Assembly (NCBI GenBank): GCA_035557095.1
Contig: DATMEB010000247.1
Coordinates: 1 to 5,878 of the forward strand
Length of the DNA stretch: 5,878 nt
Reading direction: 5' to 3'
Source of the DNA: JALZDI01 sp035557095
Lineage (GTDB): Bacteria; Actinomycetota; Actinomycetes; Propionibacteriales; Nocardioidaceae
Shown: piece by piece, positions 5,095 through 5,878 of the stretch
Layout of the letters: every line of letters starts with the position of its first letter
Position numbering within the stretch: the first letter of the stretch is position 1
Notes under the pieces: model-generated
Seen by the model: the letters and a program-made list of their open reading frames with translations, nothing else
Databases searched by the model: none
Told to the model about the DNA's origin: nothing
Program-made: the position numbers and the translations under genes

Positions 5095-5127
5095 TGTCAG
5101 GAGGGCTGCAGTCCGGGCACGCGACCG

Positions 5128-5878
5128 TCAGCGCGACAGCCAGGCCAGGACCCGCTGCTCGCACTCGCGCAGCTCGGCGGTCTCGACGTACTCGTCCTGC
5201 TTGTGCGCCATCATCGGGCTGCCGGGTCCGTAGTTGACCGCGGGCACCCCCAGCTCGGTGAACCGGGCGACGTCGGTCCAGCCGAGCTTGGGTCGCGGCT
5301 CGCCGCCGATCGCCTCGACGAACGCGGCCGCGACCTCGCGGTCCAGGCCCGGTCGCGCGCCCGGGGCCAGGTCGCTGACCTCGATGTCGTAGCCGTCGAA
5401 GAACTCCCGAAGGAAGGAGACAGCCTCCGCGTCCCCGCGGTCGGGGGCGTACCGGTAGTTGACGCTGACCCGGACCTCGTCGGGGATGACGTTGCCGGCG
5501 ACACCGCCGCTGATCGCGACCGCGTTGAGGCCCTCGTGGTAGGTGAGCCCGTCGACGTGCGGCTGCCGCGGCTCGTAGTCGCGCAGCCGCTGCAGGATGT
5601 CGGCCGCCTTGTGGATGGCGTTGTCGCCCATCCACGACCGGGCGCTGTGCGCACGCATGCCGCGGGCGACCACGTCGACCCGGGCGGTTCCCTGGCAGCC
5701 GCCCTCGACCACGGCCGAGGTCGGCTCCATGAGCACGGCGAAGTCGGCCTTGAACCACTCCGGGTGCATCGTGGAGAGCCGCTTGAGGCCGTTGCGCTCG
5801 GCCTCCACCTCCTCGCACTCGTACAGGAAGAACGTGATGTCGCGGTTGGGCTCGGCCAGCGCCGCGGCCGTACGCAGG
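5128..5878 (-). CDS. dapE: Succinyl-diaminopimelate desuccinylase (DapE), 5' end outside window
   Basis: M20 metallopeptidase-fold enzyme that removes succinate from N-succinyl-LL-diaminopimelate in the lysine/meso-DAP pathway, feeding peptidoglycan. The frame stays open to the right edge, so 249 C-terminal residues are present, about two thirds of the usual 350-370; the first zinc ligands (the N-terminal His and Asp) lie outside. Counting from the edge: the catalytic/ligand Glu pair E22-E23 in FLYECEEVEAERNGL, ligand E51 in VLMEPTSAVVEGG, dimerisation-domain H77 in RGMRAHSARSWMGDNAIH, the GNVIPDEVRVSVNYRYAPDR block at 128-147, TDVARF at 201-206, and the last zinc ligand H225 in PMMAHKQDEYV. 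The CEEVEAERNGL and SARSW forms are typical of actinobacterial DapE. The GTG at 5808 is internal, not a start. The stop at 5128 faces the folP stop across 81 bases. Confidence 0.95.
   Translation of the reverse strand, partial: LRTAAALAEPNRDITFFLYECEEVEAERNGLKRLSTMHPEWFKADFAVLMEPTSAVVEGGCQGTARVDVVARGMRAHSARSWMGDNAIHKAADILQRLRDYEPRQPHVDGLTYHEGLNAVAISGGVAGNVIPDEVRVSVNYRYAPDRGDAEAVSFLREFFDGYDIEVSDLAPGARPGLDREVAAAFVEAIGGEPRPKLGWTDVARFTELGVPAVNYGPGSPMMAHKQDEYVETAELRECEQRVLAWLSR

Noticed and set aside
5093..5101. CCTGTCAGG as a second hairpin or binding site
   Set aside because: The arms are only four bases around one base, too short for a hairpin and easily found by chance.
2700..5237. An 845-codon open frame on the plus strand
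   Set aside because: It runs antisense to tag, SRPBCC and the DivIVA gene and out of frame through folP. The translation is Arg/Pro/Gly-rich with no domain. Long spurious frames are expected in such GC-rich DNA.
5806..5808. GTG at 5808 as the start of dapE
   Set aside because: The frame continues upstream with the conserved FLYECEEV segment carrying the catalytic Glu pair.
5000..5818. 272-codon minus-strand frame over dapE and the folP end
   Set aside because: Low-complexity Arg/Gly/Ala-rich translation in the wrong frame of a clear dapE; it also crosses the convergent gap.
1..5878. Mobile element, CRISPR array, tRNA, rRNA or riboswitch
   Set aside because: No transposase or integrase, no spaced repeats, no cloverleaf, and no intergenic stretch long enough (the longest is 81 bases) for a structured leader.

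Overview
The window looks like chromosomal DNA of a high-GC actinomycete. Third codon positions are almost all G or C and GTG starts are frequent. The gene set (an actinobacterial-type dapE, a FolP2-type dihydropteroate synthase paralogue, a small DivIVA-domain membrane protein, tag) recalls Mycobacterium tuberculosis Rv1202-Rv1210. A Nocardioides-like or other Propionibacteriales host is my guess from the overall look, not something proven here. I see no mobile element, tRNA, rRNA or CRISPR array; coding density is very high.

Left part (1-1520, plus strand): the C-terminal part of a crotonase-fold acyl-CoA enzyme (PaaG/EchA-like) runs in from outside the window. Its stop codon overlaps by one base the ATG of an exported L,D-transpeptidase-like protein (H217, C227). 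Thirteen bases further on, the convergent minus-strand unit ends.

Middle part (1534-4137, minus strand), in transcription order: an 88-aa membrane-anchored DivIVA-domain protein, an SRPBCC/polyketide-cyclase-like protein, 3-methyladenine DNA glycosylase I (Tag), a 136-aa four-helix membrane protein of unknown function, and an exported M14 zinc carboxypeptidase of the MpaA kind. The first three are chained by two 4-base GTGA overlaps. The membrane protein follows a 44-base gap that holds a possible promoter and operator-like palindrome. The peptidase follows after 33 bases.

Right part (4165-5878): a FolP2-type protein on the plus strand is divergent from the DivIVA gene, with only 27 bases between the two GTG starts. 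An imperfect palindrome sits exactly at the midpoint of that gap, and NANNNT hexamers lie 7 bases before each start, suggesting a compact divergent promoter with leaderless transcripts. FolP2 and a right-truncated dapE converge on an 81-base gap holding a strong GC hairpin.

Shared theme: several genes bear on peptidoglycan (DapE makes the diaminopimelate precursor, the L,D-transpeptidase cross-links or modifies stem peptides, the M14 enzyme could trim them) and on cell shape (DivIVA domain). Tag is DNA repair and the FolP paralogue is of uncertain function. I see no clearly new defence or mobile system. The most interesting items are the FolP2-type protein with altered active-site loops, the symmetrical divergent start region, and the translationally coupled DivIVA-SRPBCC-Tag trio.
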